From: Algoriphagus sp.
GTDB taxonomy: Bacteria; Bacteroidota; Bacteroidia; Cytophagales; Cyclobacteriaceae
Assembly: GCF_013373065.1 (NCBI RefSeq)
Contig: NZ_JABXIN010000013.1
Location: 1-64,000 of the forward strand
Length of the DNA stretch: 64,000 bases
Reading direction: 5' to 3'
Shown: piece after piece, positions 16,408-24,966 of the stretch
Position numbering within the stretch: the stretch's first letter is position 1
How the letters are laid out: every line of letters starts with the position of its first letter
The notes under the pieces: generated by a model
Told to the model about the DNA's origin: nothing
What the model saw: the letters and a program-made list of their open reading frames with translations, nothing else
Database searches by the model: none
Position numbers and translations under genes: made by a program

Positions 16408-18816
16408 TTAGTTTTTACTAGCCTCAATTCTAACCTTTGCTCCCGTCATCAGGATTCGTCGATAGCCTTGTTGAGTATCCGAACTTACCTCCTTGCCTAA
16501 GATTTTTACTTTGGAATAACTTTCAGGAATTTCAATCGATAAGCCCCATTTCTTTTCGCTTTGTTCTACTTCAATGACAAGTTCCCCGTTTGATTTTTGA
16601 TAGCTGAGTGAAATTTCATTTTCTCCTACATGTACTTTTTGAATGGAAGCATTTTCCCAAGAGCTAGGCATCTGAGGACGAATGTGGATAACTTTATTGC
16701 CTGTATCGGGCTGTATACCAAAGAATTGAGTCACCATGGGAACCGCATAACTGTACAAATTCCAGGCTTGGGTAAACATTCCATAATCTGGCGATACTTC
16801 GTAAATGGAGCCGGGCAAGGCAAAGCCAAAGCTTCGTGTCATTCGTTTTAGGTAATCTAGTGCTGCATCGGGATTCCCATACTTGTTCTCCCCGATGGCA
16901 GAAACACCGGTAGGCAAAGTCATAACGGCACCGGTATAGGAAAAGGCCTTACTTCCTGCAAACGAACCATCCTCATTTTCTGCGCTTTCATCCCGGTCGA
17001 TTCCAGTGACAAATACGCCAAATGGATTGGTATATTTCCTTCCCGTCTCTAAGGCAATTTTAGCTTTTTCGGGATCAGCAACCCCCACTTCCATGGGTGT
17101 ATTGACCACCCAATTGTGATAAAGGACAAATCCTCTCTTTTTATCGTTGGGCAATGTGGATAACTTCGCTTTGGTGGCTTTTAGTTCTTCCACTGCCCAA
17201 GGTTTGTTTAGTGTATCGGCTCGGATGATAGCTCCATCAATAAGATGAAGCGCATCTTCCACTGTACCGATAAAATCTGCATAGCTTCCAAATTCATCAA
17301 CCCAGAAATCGGAATTGATTTTCTCAGCCAAGGTATCTGCTGTCTGTTGATAACTTTCAGAAAGGGCTGTTTTTCCCAAAATTTCAGCCATTTTGGAGGC
17401 ATCTGAAAATGCTTTGTAACTATAAGCCGCCACATCAATCATTTCTGATTTCAAGCCATGGATTTCCATCATGCCATAGCCGTCAGCTAATAGATTCCCA
17501 TCCGAATCATTTTCCTCCAAAAGCCAATTCAGACCTTTTTCCGCAGATGGAAAATACTTCTCCAAAAATTCCCGGTCCCCGGTCCAACGATAAACTTCCC
17601 AAATAGTGGATACCCACTGGGGAGTTTCGTTGATATTTCCTGGATTGAAAACCACGCCATTGGTAGAAGCTTCATGAATGATGCGCCCATTGCCATTGGT
17701 TTTTTCGGAAAGATTGTGGATTAACGCTATGGTACTGTAAACCAGATCTTTTTGTCCCGTTGCCAGCAAACCTTGAATTGTGTATTCACTATCCACACCA
17801 AAATACCAGGGATAATCCGGTAGTCCTGCTCCAAACCCTCTTCCCATTTCAGGCACTTCTCTGACTAGCCACTGCGTGTTGTATTTCACCCATTCAAAGG
17901 CTTTTTGGAGTTCTGGGTCTGGAATTTCAATTTTTGATTTTTCAAAAACCGCTTGAAAATTGCTTTTCTTCGAAAACCAATCAGATTGGAGATTATTCCG
18001 CAAGTCTGCTAAGGTCTCCAATGCCTTCAATTCGCTTTCTGTAGAGCCTGCAATGAAAATCGGGAAAATCAATGTTGAGTTTCCGGGTATAGTCAAATTT
18101 ACCCCAAAGGCAGCTTTCTTGCCCTTGCCTAATGATTCGAAGGAACAAATCTCCTCTCTTGGAGTAAGGGGAATTCCTGCTTCACTTCCCCAAACCGTAT
18201 ACCAATCGTTTCCTTGGTCTTTTGCGGTAAAGGTACCTGTCAATTCATTGAAGTTAATCTCATCTTCTAGATCGATCATTCCGCTTCTATCCCCCAACCA
18301 AACGGGTCGAAGATCCACTTGTGCCACCCATGAAAAATCGATGCTTTTCTCCTCAGAGGATCCATTTTCAAAACGATAAAAAATAGCCAAGCCTTCCCTA
18401 CCATCTGGAACGAAGTGAAGCCGGTCTATTTTTAAGTCTGAAGCAATAGTTCCGAAATGGATCCGGTTAGAGAATGGATAATTGATGAAATTTTGGCCTT
18501 GATTTAGACAAATTGCTTGCCCTTCTATTTCAACTTGGGCAGAAAAACCATCCATTAATTTGATGGGATGCATCCAAATGCCACCCATTTCTCCCTCCAC
18601 ATGCCACCCTAAATCCGGGAAACTCCCATCTTGATGCCCAATCAAATAAACCCGATCTCCAGCCGTGACGAATGGAGAGTTTAAATAATTTGCATTGCCT
18701 GAAAGCCCTTCCTGATTTTCAAGATCATTAAAAAGGACCGCATAGGGATTACTTTGCTCTTGGCATGAGGCCAATAGTAAAGAGATTAAAAAAAGATAAA
18801 CAAGTGTATTTCGCAT
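16408..18816 (-). CDS. Lipoprotein with (alpha/alpha)6 glycosidase-like domain
   Basis: The 802-residue product has a signal peptide and lipobox (LLLASC, Cys18), so it is lipid-anchored. An N-terminal beta-sandwich (about residues 30-280) precedes an (alpha/alpha)6-barrel (about 300-680). The barrel resembles amylo-alpha-1,6-glucosidase/glycogen-debranching and MGH1-type enzymes (GLPDYPWYFGVDSEYTIQG, TPQWVSTIWEVYRWTGD, MEIHGLKSEMIDVAAYSY). Acidic residues in these motifs are candidate general acid and base. A C-terminal beta-domain follows. The substrate is not evident, and no SusCD pair is adjacent. Confidence 0.78.
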   Translation of the reverse strand: MRNTLVYLFLISLLLASCQEQSNPYAVLFNDLENQEGLSGNANYLNSPFVTAGDRVYLIGHQDGSFPDLGWHVEGEMGGIWMHPIKLMDGFSAQVEIEGQAICLNQGQNFINYPFSNRIHFGTIASDLKIDRLHFVPDGREGLAIFYRFENGSSEEKSIDFSWVAQVDLRPVWLGDRSGMIDLEDEINFNELTGTFTAKDQGNDWYTVWGSEAGIPLTPREEICSFESLGKGKKAAFGVNLTIPGNSTLIFPIFIAGSTESELKALETLADLRNNLQSDWFSKKSNFQAVFEKSKIEIPDPELQKAFEWVKYNTQWLVREVPEMGRGFGAGLPDYPWYFGVDSEYTIQGLLATGQKDLVYSTIALIHNLSEKTNGNGRIIHEASTNGVVFNPGNINETPQWVSTIWEVYRWTGDREFLEKYFPSAEKGLNWLLEENDSDGNLLADGYGMMEIHGLKSEMIDVAAYSYKAFSDASKMAEILGKTALSESYQQTADTLAEKINSDFWVDEFGSYADFIGTVEDALHLIDGAIIRADTLNKPWAVEELKATKAKLSTLPNDKKRGFVLYHNWVVNTPMEVGVADPEKAKIALETGRKYTNPFGVFVTGIDRDESAENEDGSFAGSKAFSYTGAVMTLPTGVSAIGENKYGNPDAALDYLKRMTRSFGFALPGSIYEVSPDYGMFTQAWNLYSYAVPMVTQFFGIQPDTGNKVIHIRPQMPSSWENASIQKVHVGENEISLSYQKSNGELVIEVEQSEKKWGLSIEIPESYSKVKILGKEVSSDTQQGYRRILMTGAKVRIEASKN

Positions 18817-18939
18817 TTTTAAACTAGTCCGATTCGGGGTAAAATGAGTTTTCAGATAAACTGTGAATATAAAAAATCACGTCATTCTTAGAATTTAAAT
18901 TTTTTAAAACACTTCGATTCCACAGCCTGTTGGGACTAC

Positions 18940-20373
18940 ATGAATTTCAAAAGAATCATTGTTTGGTTTCGAAATGATCTTCGAACTAGAGATCAAGAGG
19001 CACTTTATAAGGCTTGCCAAACCGGGGCTGAAGTGATTCCGGTCTATTGTTTTGATCCTCGTCATTTCGAAGCAACTGTGCTTGGATTTCCGAAGACTGG
19101 GAACTATCGAACAAAATTTCTTTTGGAATCCATTCAAGACTTGCGAAAGAACTTACAAGATCTGGGAGGAAATCTGGTTTTATTGAGGGGTAAACCTGAG
19201 TTAGAGGTAATCACCTTTGCGGAGCGGATTGGAGCTGATGCAATTTTCTTCTCAGAAGAAGTAACCGCTGAAGAGCGAAATGTGGATAAGCCTTTGGAGA
19301 AAGCAGCCTGGAGTAAAGGTATTGCTACAGAAAGCTTTTGGCAGAGCACCTTGTATCATATCGATGATCTTCCATTTCCAGTAGCTCAAATTCCTGAAGT
19401 TTTTACGCAGTTTCGAAAATCTGTGGAAAAAATGGCGGCTGTTCATTCCACTTATCCACAGCCAAGTTCCATTAATTTTCCCTCGAAAGATCTTATTCCT
19501 TTGGAAGGTACACTTCCTGATATTACTACTTATGGTTTGGAGGAGCCTGAGGCCGAGCACCGGTCGGTGATGCAGTTTGATGGTGGAGAAAGTGCTGGTC
19601 TCAGGCGAATCCAGTCCTATTTTTGGGAAGAGGATAGATTAAAATTCTATAAGGAGACTAGAAACGGGCTTATTGGTTCCGATTATAGTTCCAAGTTTTC
19701 GGCATGGTTAGCACTGGGATGTATTTCTCCTCGAACTGTTTATGAGGAGGTAAAGCGCTACGAAAAAGAGCGGAAAAAGAACCAGAGCACTTATTGGTTG
19801 GTATTTGAGCTGATTTGGCGGGATTATTTTCGTTTCATCTGTAAAAAACACGGCAATCAAGTTTTCCACATTGGTGGCATCAAACATCAAGAGGACTCCT
19901 GGCGAAGGGATAATGCTGATTTTCAGCGTTGGTGTGAGGGGCAGACGGGAGTTCCTTTTGTTGATGCCAATATGCGGGAATTAAAATACTCTGGTTTCAT
20001 GTCGAATCGGGGCAGACAGAATGTGGCTAGTTTTCTGGTCAATGATTTGGGAATTGACTGGACGTGGGGAGCAAGCTATTTCGAAAGTCAATTGATCGAT
20101 TATGATGTTTGCTCCAATTGGGGAAATTGGATGTATGTAGGAGGCGTTGGGAATGACCCTCGAGAAAATCGCTACTTCAATATTTTGCGTCAGGGTAAAA
20201 ATTACGACCGAAATGGAGATTATGTGCGTTTGTGGATTCCTGAACTTTCCAAACTGAACGGATTTGGAATCCATCATCCTTGGGACTTATCCACAGCTGA
20301 ATTGAAAAGTGCTGGAGTGATTTTGGGAGCTACTTATCCACAGGCTATGGTTGATTTAGAGGGAGTATATTAA
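18940..20373 (+). CDS. cry: Cryptochrome DASH
   Basis: This flavoprotein of the photolyase/cryptochrome family typically binds FAD and an MTHF antenna and repairs pyrimidine dimers in single-stranded DNA. The N-terminal antenna domain begins IIVWFRNDLRTRDQEAL. The FAD-binding region contains GESAGLRRIQSYFWE, YSSKFSAWLALGCISPR, ELIWRDYFRF and WGNWMYVGGVGNDPR, all characteristic of the DASH clade. At 477 residues the length is typical. It is a single gene with several DnaA boxes inside it. Proximity to the light-regulated carotenoid locus (9 kb away) fits a photoprotection theme, but no CarH-type half-site is visible in its 123-nt AT-rich upstream gap. Confidence 0.95.
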   Translation: MNFKRIIVWFRNDLRTRDQEALYKACQTGAEVIPVYCFDPRHFEATVLGFPKTGNYRTKFLLESIQDLRKNLQDLGGNLVLLRGKPELEVITFAERIGADAIFFSEEVTAEERNVDKPLEKAAWSKGIATESFWQSTLYHIDDLPFPVAQIPEVFTQFRKSVEKMAAVHSTYPQPSSINFPSKDLIPLEGTLPDITTYGLEEPEAEHRSVMQFDGGESAGLRRIQSYFWEEDRLKFYKETRNGLIGSDYSSKFSAWLALGCISPRTVYEEVKRYEKERKKNQSTYWLVFELIWRDYFRFICKKHGNQVFHIGGIKHQEDSWRRDNADFQRWCEGQTGVPFVDANMRELKYSGFMSNRGRQNVASFLVNDLGIDWTWGASYFESQLIDYDVCSNWGNWMYVGGVGNDPRENRYFNILRQGKNYDRNGDYVRLWIPELSKLNGFGIHHPWDLSTAELKSAGVILGATYPQAMVDLEGVY

Positions 20374-20391
20374 AAAAATGATTGTGGATAA
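20287..20391. other. Three evenly spaced DnaA boxes
   Basis: Perfect boxes start at 20287, 20334 and 20383, spaced 47 and 49 nt. The third is inverted and lies in the 19-nt gap between the convergent cry and small membrane-protein genes, next to an AT-rich run. This is the densest point of the larger DnaA-box cluster. Confidence 0.6.
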
Positions 20392-20392
20392 G

Positions 20393-20662
20393 TCAATTTG
20401 ACTTGCTACGTTTCTGTTTAATTTTTTCGCGAAAATTTGGATTGGGTTTCCAAAAAAGAAAAAACTCAAATGCAGCCCAAAATAGGATATAGAATAAAAG
20501 TGATAAATAGGATTCTGGTTGTTCAAGAAAACTCCAATCAAATCCTAACTTTAATCTGTAATTGCCTAAGGTTACGATCCAATTGACCACACCAACCAGA
20601 ACCGTCCAAATCCAAAATGTTTTTAGAAAAAGCGTAAAATCAGGGAATCGCTCTTTTTTCAT
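20393..20662 (-). CDS. Small two-helix membrane protein, unknown function
   Basis: An 89-residue protein with two hydrophobic helices (about residues 12-32 and 50-70) and a basic C-terminus (KIKQKRSKSN). I recognise no family. It lies 4 nt downstream of the serine-hydrolase gene and so is probably the last gene of the minus-strand cluster that begins with the VOC protein. Confidence 0.55.
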   Translation of the reverse strand: MKKERFPDFTLFLKTFWIWTVLVGVVNWIVTLGNYRLKLGFDWSFLEQPESYLSLLFYILFWAAFEFFLFWKPNPNFREKIKQKRSKSN

Positions 20663-20666
20663 TTTT

Positions 20667-21899
20667 CTAATAATCCATTTTTAATTCCCCAAAATCCGGC
20701 TTCAAAATCTTTTTGCGTCCTAATTCCAATTGATACAAATATTCCCCTAACTCTGCAAAGAATGGTAAGCCAATCGTCTCGGTTTCATAGGTATCATCGT
20801 TCAACGTTTGATTCTTATTGGTGTAAATAATCGCTGAGACAAAGAATTCCACTCCGTTTTCATAATCCACAAAATAGGTTCCGTCAATTAGGTGTCCATA
20901 AGCCCAACCGGTTTTATTAAAGATTCGGAACCGATCAGGAATGGGACTTTTGTCAGTTCCAAACTTGAAAAATTTGGAATAACTGTCGTAGAAATCGGGA
21001 CCCTCATACTTTGGAAAATCGGATTCACCCGGTAGCATACTCATGTATGTTAGGATGAATTTTCGATGCTCATCATTCAAATGAAAGCGCTCATCCTCCA
21101 TAAAGGATCGAGGAAAAATGATGCGTTGTACTACCCCATGAAGGTCTGACAATGCAAATTTGTTTTTATAGGTAAACTCCATCCCTTTTTCAATCAAGGA
21201 ATCACCTGCATAGTAAGCTAGTCCAATAACTGGTCGCTCTGGGTTGGAATAGATACTTTCCGTCTTTCGTTCTGGAATTTCAAGGATTACTTCTCCGGAT
21301 TTATCCACAAATCGAATTGGATTGAAATAGCGATTTTCAATTTCGTTTGCTGGATAACTTAATCGATGGTTGATAACGGTATGATTCAGACCTTTTTCAG
21401 CTAATTTTTGATTAATATAATCCTGACCCAATAGCTCATAAAGGCGATTGTATGCATCATTGTCAGATACCAATAGGATTTTCTTGATGTAATGCCCAAT
21501 GCTTGGAAGCGAGTCTGCTGATGAGTTATCCACATTAGCGGGTAATTGGGAAGGGCGAACCGAATCAGTCAGCATGGGGGTATTCAAAGTGAGGTTATCC
21601 ACATTTTGTTCTTCCAGCCATTCTAGAGCTAAAATGGCTACTGGAAGTTTGACCGTTGAAGCGGGATAAAAGTATCGTTCATCATCTAAGTTGAATGAAA
21701 AAGTTTCGAACATAGGATTCATATGTTCATTTCGGTCAATCCTGGTGAATAAGATTTGAACCTGGTACTTATCCACACTATCTAGGACCTTTTGAAGGAT
21801 GGGATAAGGTTCTATACCATCTTCAAAGGGTACTGGCTCTTTGGGGGAACAAGAAAAAATCAATAAAGCAATCGTAAAGAAATAAAGAAAGATTCGCAT
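20667..21899 (-). CDS. Beta-lactamase-fold serine hydrolase lipoprotein
   Basis: The 410-residue protein has a signal peptide and lipobox (LIFSC, Cys17). The class-A-like active-site motifs are in order: SxxK at Ser81-Lys84 (PASTVK), SDN (VSDNDAYNRLYELLG) and KTG (NKTGWAYGH). It therefore belongs to the beta-lactamase/penicillin-interacting superfamily (beta-lactamase2-like). The canonical Omega-loop ExxLN is not evident, so true beta-lactam hydrolysis is doubtful. A peptidoglycan- or ester-directed hydrolase is equally possible. Four DnaA boxes (21301, 21526, 21595, 21769) lie within this gene. Confidence 0.8.
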   Translation of the reverse strand: MRIFLYFFTIALLIFSCSPKEPVPFEDGIEPYPILQKVLDSVDKYQVQILFTRIDRNEHMNPMFETFSFNLDDERYFYPASTVKLPVAILALEWLEEQNVDNLTLNTPMLTDSVRPSQLPANVDNSSADSLPSIGHYIKKILLVSDNDAYNRLYELLGQDYINQKLAEKGLNHTVINHRLSYPANEIENRYFNPIRFVDKSGEVILEIPERKTESIYSNPERPVIGLAYYAGDSLIEKGMEFTYKNKFALSDLHGVVQRIIFPRSFMEDERFHLNDEHRKFILTYMSMLPGESDFPKYEGPDFYDSYSKFFKFGTDKSPIPDRFRIFNKTGWAYGHLIDGTYFVDYENGVEFFVSAIIYTNKNQTLNDDTYETETIGLPFFAELGEYLYQLELGRKKILKPDFGELKMDY

Positions 21900-21905
21900 G
21901 CTGTT

Positions 21906-22964
21906 TTATGAAACTAGGTTATCCAGAATATCGGCTAAGAATTGAATATCTTCTTTTTCGTGAAAAGCTGAAAGAACAATCCGATTTACCTTTGGACTAT
22001 GGGAGTGTGGATAAGGAAAACTGGAGGTTATGATTCCTGATTTTTCAAGCTGTTCAACCCAGAGATCTTTTGTGTATCGAAAAATCGGAAAATCTGCATA
22101 TCCCACCACTTGAGGGAGAAAGGCTGTTCGCTCATAGAAATATTGGATGTTTTCTTTGAGCTGTTCTTGAGCAACCTCATAGGTATGCTGCATTTCGAGG
22201 AAGGTCTGTAGATGAGCAGGTGAACCCGGAGAGGCACCGGTAAAGAGCGGTGTTGATTGTATTTTTTCCAATTGTTGCTGATCACTCAAGACAATACCTG
22301 CGGGGAGACCCAAGCCTTTTCCAAGCGAACCGGAAACCGTCAAATGAATCGAACTGTGTTTCCATTTCGAATAGGTTCCGAAGATTCCATCTCCCACAAT
22401 TCCAAAAGCATGGGAATCATCAATCAGAAGAAATACCTTGTGTTTTTTGGCGATTTCTTGCACCCAAGCATAATCGTGTATTTCAACATGTAAGGCATCT
22501 ACCGCATTCCCAATAATTAGAATGCTCTGTGGAGACAGGCTTTCCGAAAGTTCTAAGCAGTGATTTTTCCATTGTTTAAAACTTAATTGGATACCTGCCT
22601 TAAGGCCGTCAGGGATGATTGACGGATGGGCATCGGGACCAATCCAGACTTCTTCAGATACCTCCCTTAAACTTTTCCATGCAGCAATGCCAGCTAGGTA
22701 GCCGGAACTAAACACTGCAGCACCTTCAGCTCCAGCTGATTGAGCAAAATATTCCTCAAACTCATCAAAAACCTGGAGTTGTATGTTGTTTTTGCGGCTT
22801 TGCCCAAAATTGGACCCGTATTCGAAAATATTATTGGCCAAGACGTCCAAAAAGTCTGAATTCTGAGCAATACCCAAATAGGAGGTGCCACTGAAATAGA
22901 AGTATTCCTTTCCTTCTACTTCAATCAACCTTCCTATTCCGGTATTTATATTGTGTTTTTTCAA
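21906..22964 (-). CDS. Alpha-oxoamine synthase-like PLP-dependent enzyme
   Basis: This fold-type I PLP enzyme of the 8-amino-7-oxononanoate synthase/2-amino-3-ketobutyrate ligase family normally condenses an amino acid with an acyl-CoA. VFSSGYLAGIAAW, the PLP-ring region IDDSHAFGIVG and the Schiff-base lysine in SGSLGKGLGLPAG are visible. At 352 residues it is about 40 shorter than typical members, and the usual GSRLxxG glycine motif is replaced by GQSRKNN. No ATG is available. The start is a TTG 6 nt after the stop of the VOC gene and in the same frame. The substrate is unknown; no biotin genes are nearby. Confidence 0.8.
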   Translation of the reverse strand: MKKHNINTGIGRLIEVEGKEYFYFSGTSYLGIAQNSDFLDVLANNIFEYGSNFGQSRKNNIQLQVFDEFEEYFAQSAGAEGAAVFSSGYLAGIAAWKSLREVSEEVWIGPDAHPSIIPDGLKAGIQLSFKQWKNHCLELSESLSPQSILIIGNAVDALHVEIHDYAWVQEIAKKHKVFLLIDDSHAFGIVGDGIFGTYSKWKHSSIHLTVSGSLGKGLGLPAGIVLSDQQQLEKIQSTPLFTGASPGSPAHLQTFLEMQHTYEVAQEQLKENIQYFYERTAFLPQVVGYADFPIFRYTKDLWVEQLEKSGIITSSFPYPHSHSPKVNRIVLSAFHEKEDIQFLADILDNLVS

Positions 22965-22970
22965 GTAGGA

Positions 22971-23393
22971 TTATTTCGCAAAAATCTGTGATTCGTCTTG
23001 GAATGATTTAAACTCCAAAGCATTTCCACAGGGGTCCAAGAAAAACATGGTGGCCTGCTCTCCTACTTCTCCTTTGAATCGAATATAAGGTTCGATCACA
23101 AAGTCGATTCCATGGGCCTTGAGCTTATCTGCCAAATCATGCCACTCTTCCCAAGGAAGAATTACTCCAAAATGTCGGACAGGTACATTTTTCCCATCTA
23201 CTGCATTGGTTTTTGCTTGAGCTAATTCTTCAGGCTTGATATGCGCAGAGAGCTGATGTCCGAAGAAGTTGAAATCAATCCATTTGTCCGTGCTTCTACC
23301 AATATCGCAACCCAAAAGGTCGCCGTAAAATTTCCGGGTTTCCTCGATATCCCGAATCGGGAATGCCAGATGAAAGGGTTTAAATTGGCTCAT
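22971..23393 (-). CDS. VOC (glyoxalase/dioxygenase superfamily) protein
   Basis: Two beta-alpha-beta-beta-beta modules of the vicinal-oxygen-chelate fold are seen ([23 protein letters not shown] and [20 protein letters not shown]). Candidate metal ligands are His in FHLAF, His in RHFGV and Glu in GNALEFKSF. Its reaction cannot be assigned; glyoxalase-, dioxygenase- or epimerase-type chemistry is possible. I prefer ATG 23393 (MSQFKPF). A longer start at 23423 would leave only 9 nt to the divergent patatin gene. It heads the minus-strand cluster. Confidence 0.8.
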   Translation of the reverse strand: MSQFKPFHLAFPIRDIEETRKFYGDLLGCDIGRSTDKWIDFNFFGHQLSAHIKPEELAQAKTNAVDGKNVPVRHFGVILPWEEWHDLADKLKAHGIDFVIEPYIRFKGEVGEQATMFFLDPCGNALEFKSFQDESQIFAK

Positions 23394-23432
23394 ATTGTGT
23401 ACATTCGTTTGTAAATTTTTCATCCTAAAGAT

Positions 23433-24338
23433 ATGGCAAAAAAGCAGAAAGTTTCATTGGTTTTGAGTAGTGGTGGAGCTCGCGGATTAGCCCATGTCGG
23501 TGTCATTGAAGAATTGGAGGAAAGAGGCTTTGAAATTGCTGAAATTGCGGGTTGCTCCGCTGGTGCACTGGTTGGCGGCATGTATACTGCAGGCAAGCTG
23601 GCAGAGTTTAAAAACTGGATATGCAATCTGGATCGGATTGATGTCTTTTCCTTGATGGATTTCACCTTCTCTAGCCGAGGTTTTATTAAGGGAGAGAAAG
23701 TCTTTTCCGCGTTGAAAAAGGTGGTCCAAGATTGTCAAATTGAAGATCTTCAGATTCCATTTTCCTGCAATGCTGTAGATGTCCATAGTGGGAAAGAGGT
23801 GGTGTTTTCAAAAGGAAGTTTGTTAACCGCCATTCGAGCTTCCGGTAGTATTCCTTCTGTGATTATTCCGGCAAAGCAAGGGAAACAGCAATTGATTGAT
23901 GGAGGTGTATTAAATCCAATTCCGATCTCACTCTTAAAAAAAGCGGAAAATAACCTGGTGATGGTGGTGGATGTAAATGGACTCGATCAGGATTATGTTT
24001 CGCCTCCAAAAAAGGATTCCGAAGGAAACCGCTTTATTTCGCTTCCAAAATGGCTTTCTGAATACCGAGATAAGATGAAGCAATATTTTCCAGATGATGA
24101 AGAGGAAGAAGAAAAGCCCACCTCTTTTTCAGCCTTGGATTTGGTGAGCCGTTCCTTTGATTTGCTGCAGGACCGCTATTGTGAAATGGTGATCGCTCAA
24201 AATAATGTGGAGGTTTTAGTCAAGATTGCACGAAAGCAGGCAGGAACTTTAGAATTCCATCGATCGGCAGAAATGATCGAAGTAGGCCGAATTAAAGCAA
24301 AAGAAGCCTTAGATAAATGGGAAAATGGAAATAGCTGA
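23433..24338 (+). CDS. Patatin-like phospholipase
   Basis: Patatin-family lipid acyl hydrolase with a Ser-Asp dyad. The oxyanion loop [12 protein letters not shown], nucleophile motif GCSAG (GxSxG, about residues 42-46) and catalytic DGG ([11 protein letters not shown]) are all present. There is no signal peptide, so it is probably cytosolic or membrane-peripheral. An acidic DDEEEEEKP insert lies near residue 220. It overlaps the following methyltransferase gene by 14 nt, suggesting translational coupling. Confidence 0.9.
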   Translation: MAKKQKVSLVLSSGGARGLAHVGVIEELEERGFEIAEIAGCSAGALVGGMYTAGKLAEFKNWICNLDRIDVFSLMDFTFSSRGFIKGEKVFSALKKVVQDCQIEDLQIPFSCNAVDVHSGKEVVFSKGSLLTAIRASGSIPSVIIPAKQGKQQLIDGGVLNPIPISLLKKAENNLVMVVDVNGLDQDYVSPPKKDSEGNRFISLPKWLSEYRDKMKQYFPDDEEEEEKPTSFSALDLVSRSFDLLQDRYCEMVIAQNNVEVLVKIARKQAGTLEFHRSAEMIEVGRIKAKEALDKWENGNS

Positions 24339-24939
24339 GCTAAATCGCCTGCTGGGCAATGTGGATATCTATCTTTTGGACCAAATTTTAAAAGGACGGT
24401 TTTCCAAGGAAATGCGAATCCTGGATGCGGGCTGTGGAGAGGGAAGAAATACGGTATATTTTATCAACCAAGGCTATCAGATTTTTGGTATTGACCCCAA
24501 TGAACTGGCCATTCAATATTGCCGATATCAGGCAAAAAGCCTTCAATCTGAATACGATGTTCATCGCTTTCAAGTTGGGCGGCTTGAGGAAATCCCTTTT
24601 CATGCAGAGGCCTTTGATGCCGTTATTTGTTCAGCAGTGCTGCATTTTGCGGAAAGTGTGGATAACTTTTGGCAAATGATTTCAGAAATCCACCGAGTTC
24701 TAAAACCAGGAGGAATCTTTTGGTTTCGGATGTGTACCGGCTTTGGCGGGATTTTAGAGCAATCCAAACCTTTGGGAAAGGGTAAGTTCTTGCTTCCAGA
24801 TGGAACAGAGCGCTTTGTTTTGAGTAATGAGCAACTGAAAGAATTAGAGCAAAAGGGGTTTCGGTTCTTAGAAGCTACCAAAACCGTTTTTGTCCTTGAT
24901 CAGCGGGAAATGGGTGTTTTTTTGCTAGAAAAAATATAA
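24325..24939 (+). CDS. Class I SAM-dependent methyltransferase
   Basis: A 204-residue Rossmann-type methyltransferase. Motif I is ILDAGCGEGRNTVYF, the acidic strand-2 residue is in FGIDPNE, and motif IV lies around AVICSAVLHF, followed by HRVLKPGGIFWFRM. The pattern matches the Methyltransf_11/25 group (UbiE- or tellurite-resistance-like). The substrate cannot be inferred. It overlaps the patatin gene by 14 nt and precedes the TRIC gene by 27 nt. One DnaA box (24657) lies inside it. Confidence 0.85.
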   Translation: MEIAELNRLLGNVDIYLLDQILKGRFSKEMRILDAGCGEGRNTVYFINQGYQIFGIDPNELAIQYCRYQAKSLQSEYDVHRFQVGRLEEIPFHAEAFDAVICSAVLHFAESVDNFWQMISEIHRVLKPGGIFWFRMCTGFGGILEQSKPLGKGKFLLPDGTERFVLSNEQLKELEQKGFRFLEATKTVFVLDQREMGVFLLEKI

Positions 24940-24966
24940 ATACAATTTAATTGTAAACAATATAAA

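Larger units (their letters stand above)
16051..24665. other. Cluster of 14 perfect DnaA boxes (TTATCCACA)
   Basis: Perfect TTATCCACA occurs at 19452, 20287, 20334, 21301, 21526, 21595 and 21769 on the plus strand. Its complement TGTGGATAA occurs at 16051, 16683, 17155, 19281, 20383, 22006 and 24657. Only two further copies were found elsewhere in the window (9917 and 32908). The boxes lie inside several unrelated genes in different reading frames (encoding VDK, LST, YPQ, VIH and YPH), so protein conservation does not explain them. All but one are preceded by C or G. DnaA binds this 9-mer. A replication origin, or a titration locus like E. coli datA, are the obvious candidates. Confidence 0.7.

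Noticed and set aside
20667-21899. Antibiotic-resistance beta-lactamase
   Set aside because: SxxK, SDN and KTG are present, but the Omega-loop Glu motif is not evident and the context is not a resistance locus.
21906-22964. Assignment of the AOS-like enzyme to sulfonolipid (capnine) or biotin synthesis
   Set aside because: No cysteate, sulfonolipid or biotin genes are nearby, and the glycine motif differs from characterised members.
16051-24665. Idea that the TTATCCACA copies reflect a repeated peptide or codon bias
   Set aside because: The word is read in different frames and strands and gives different peptides in unrelated genes.
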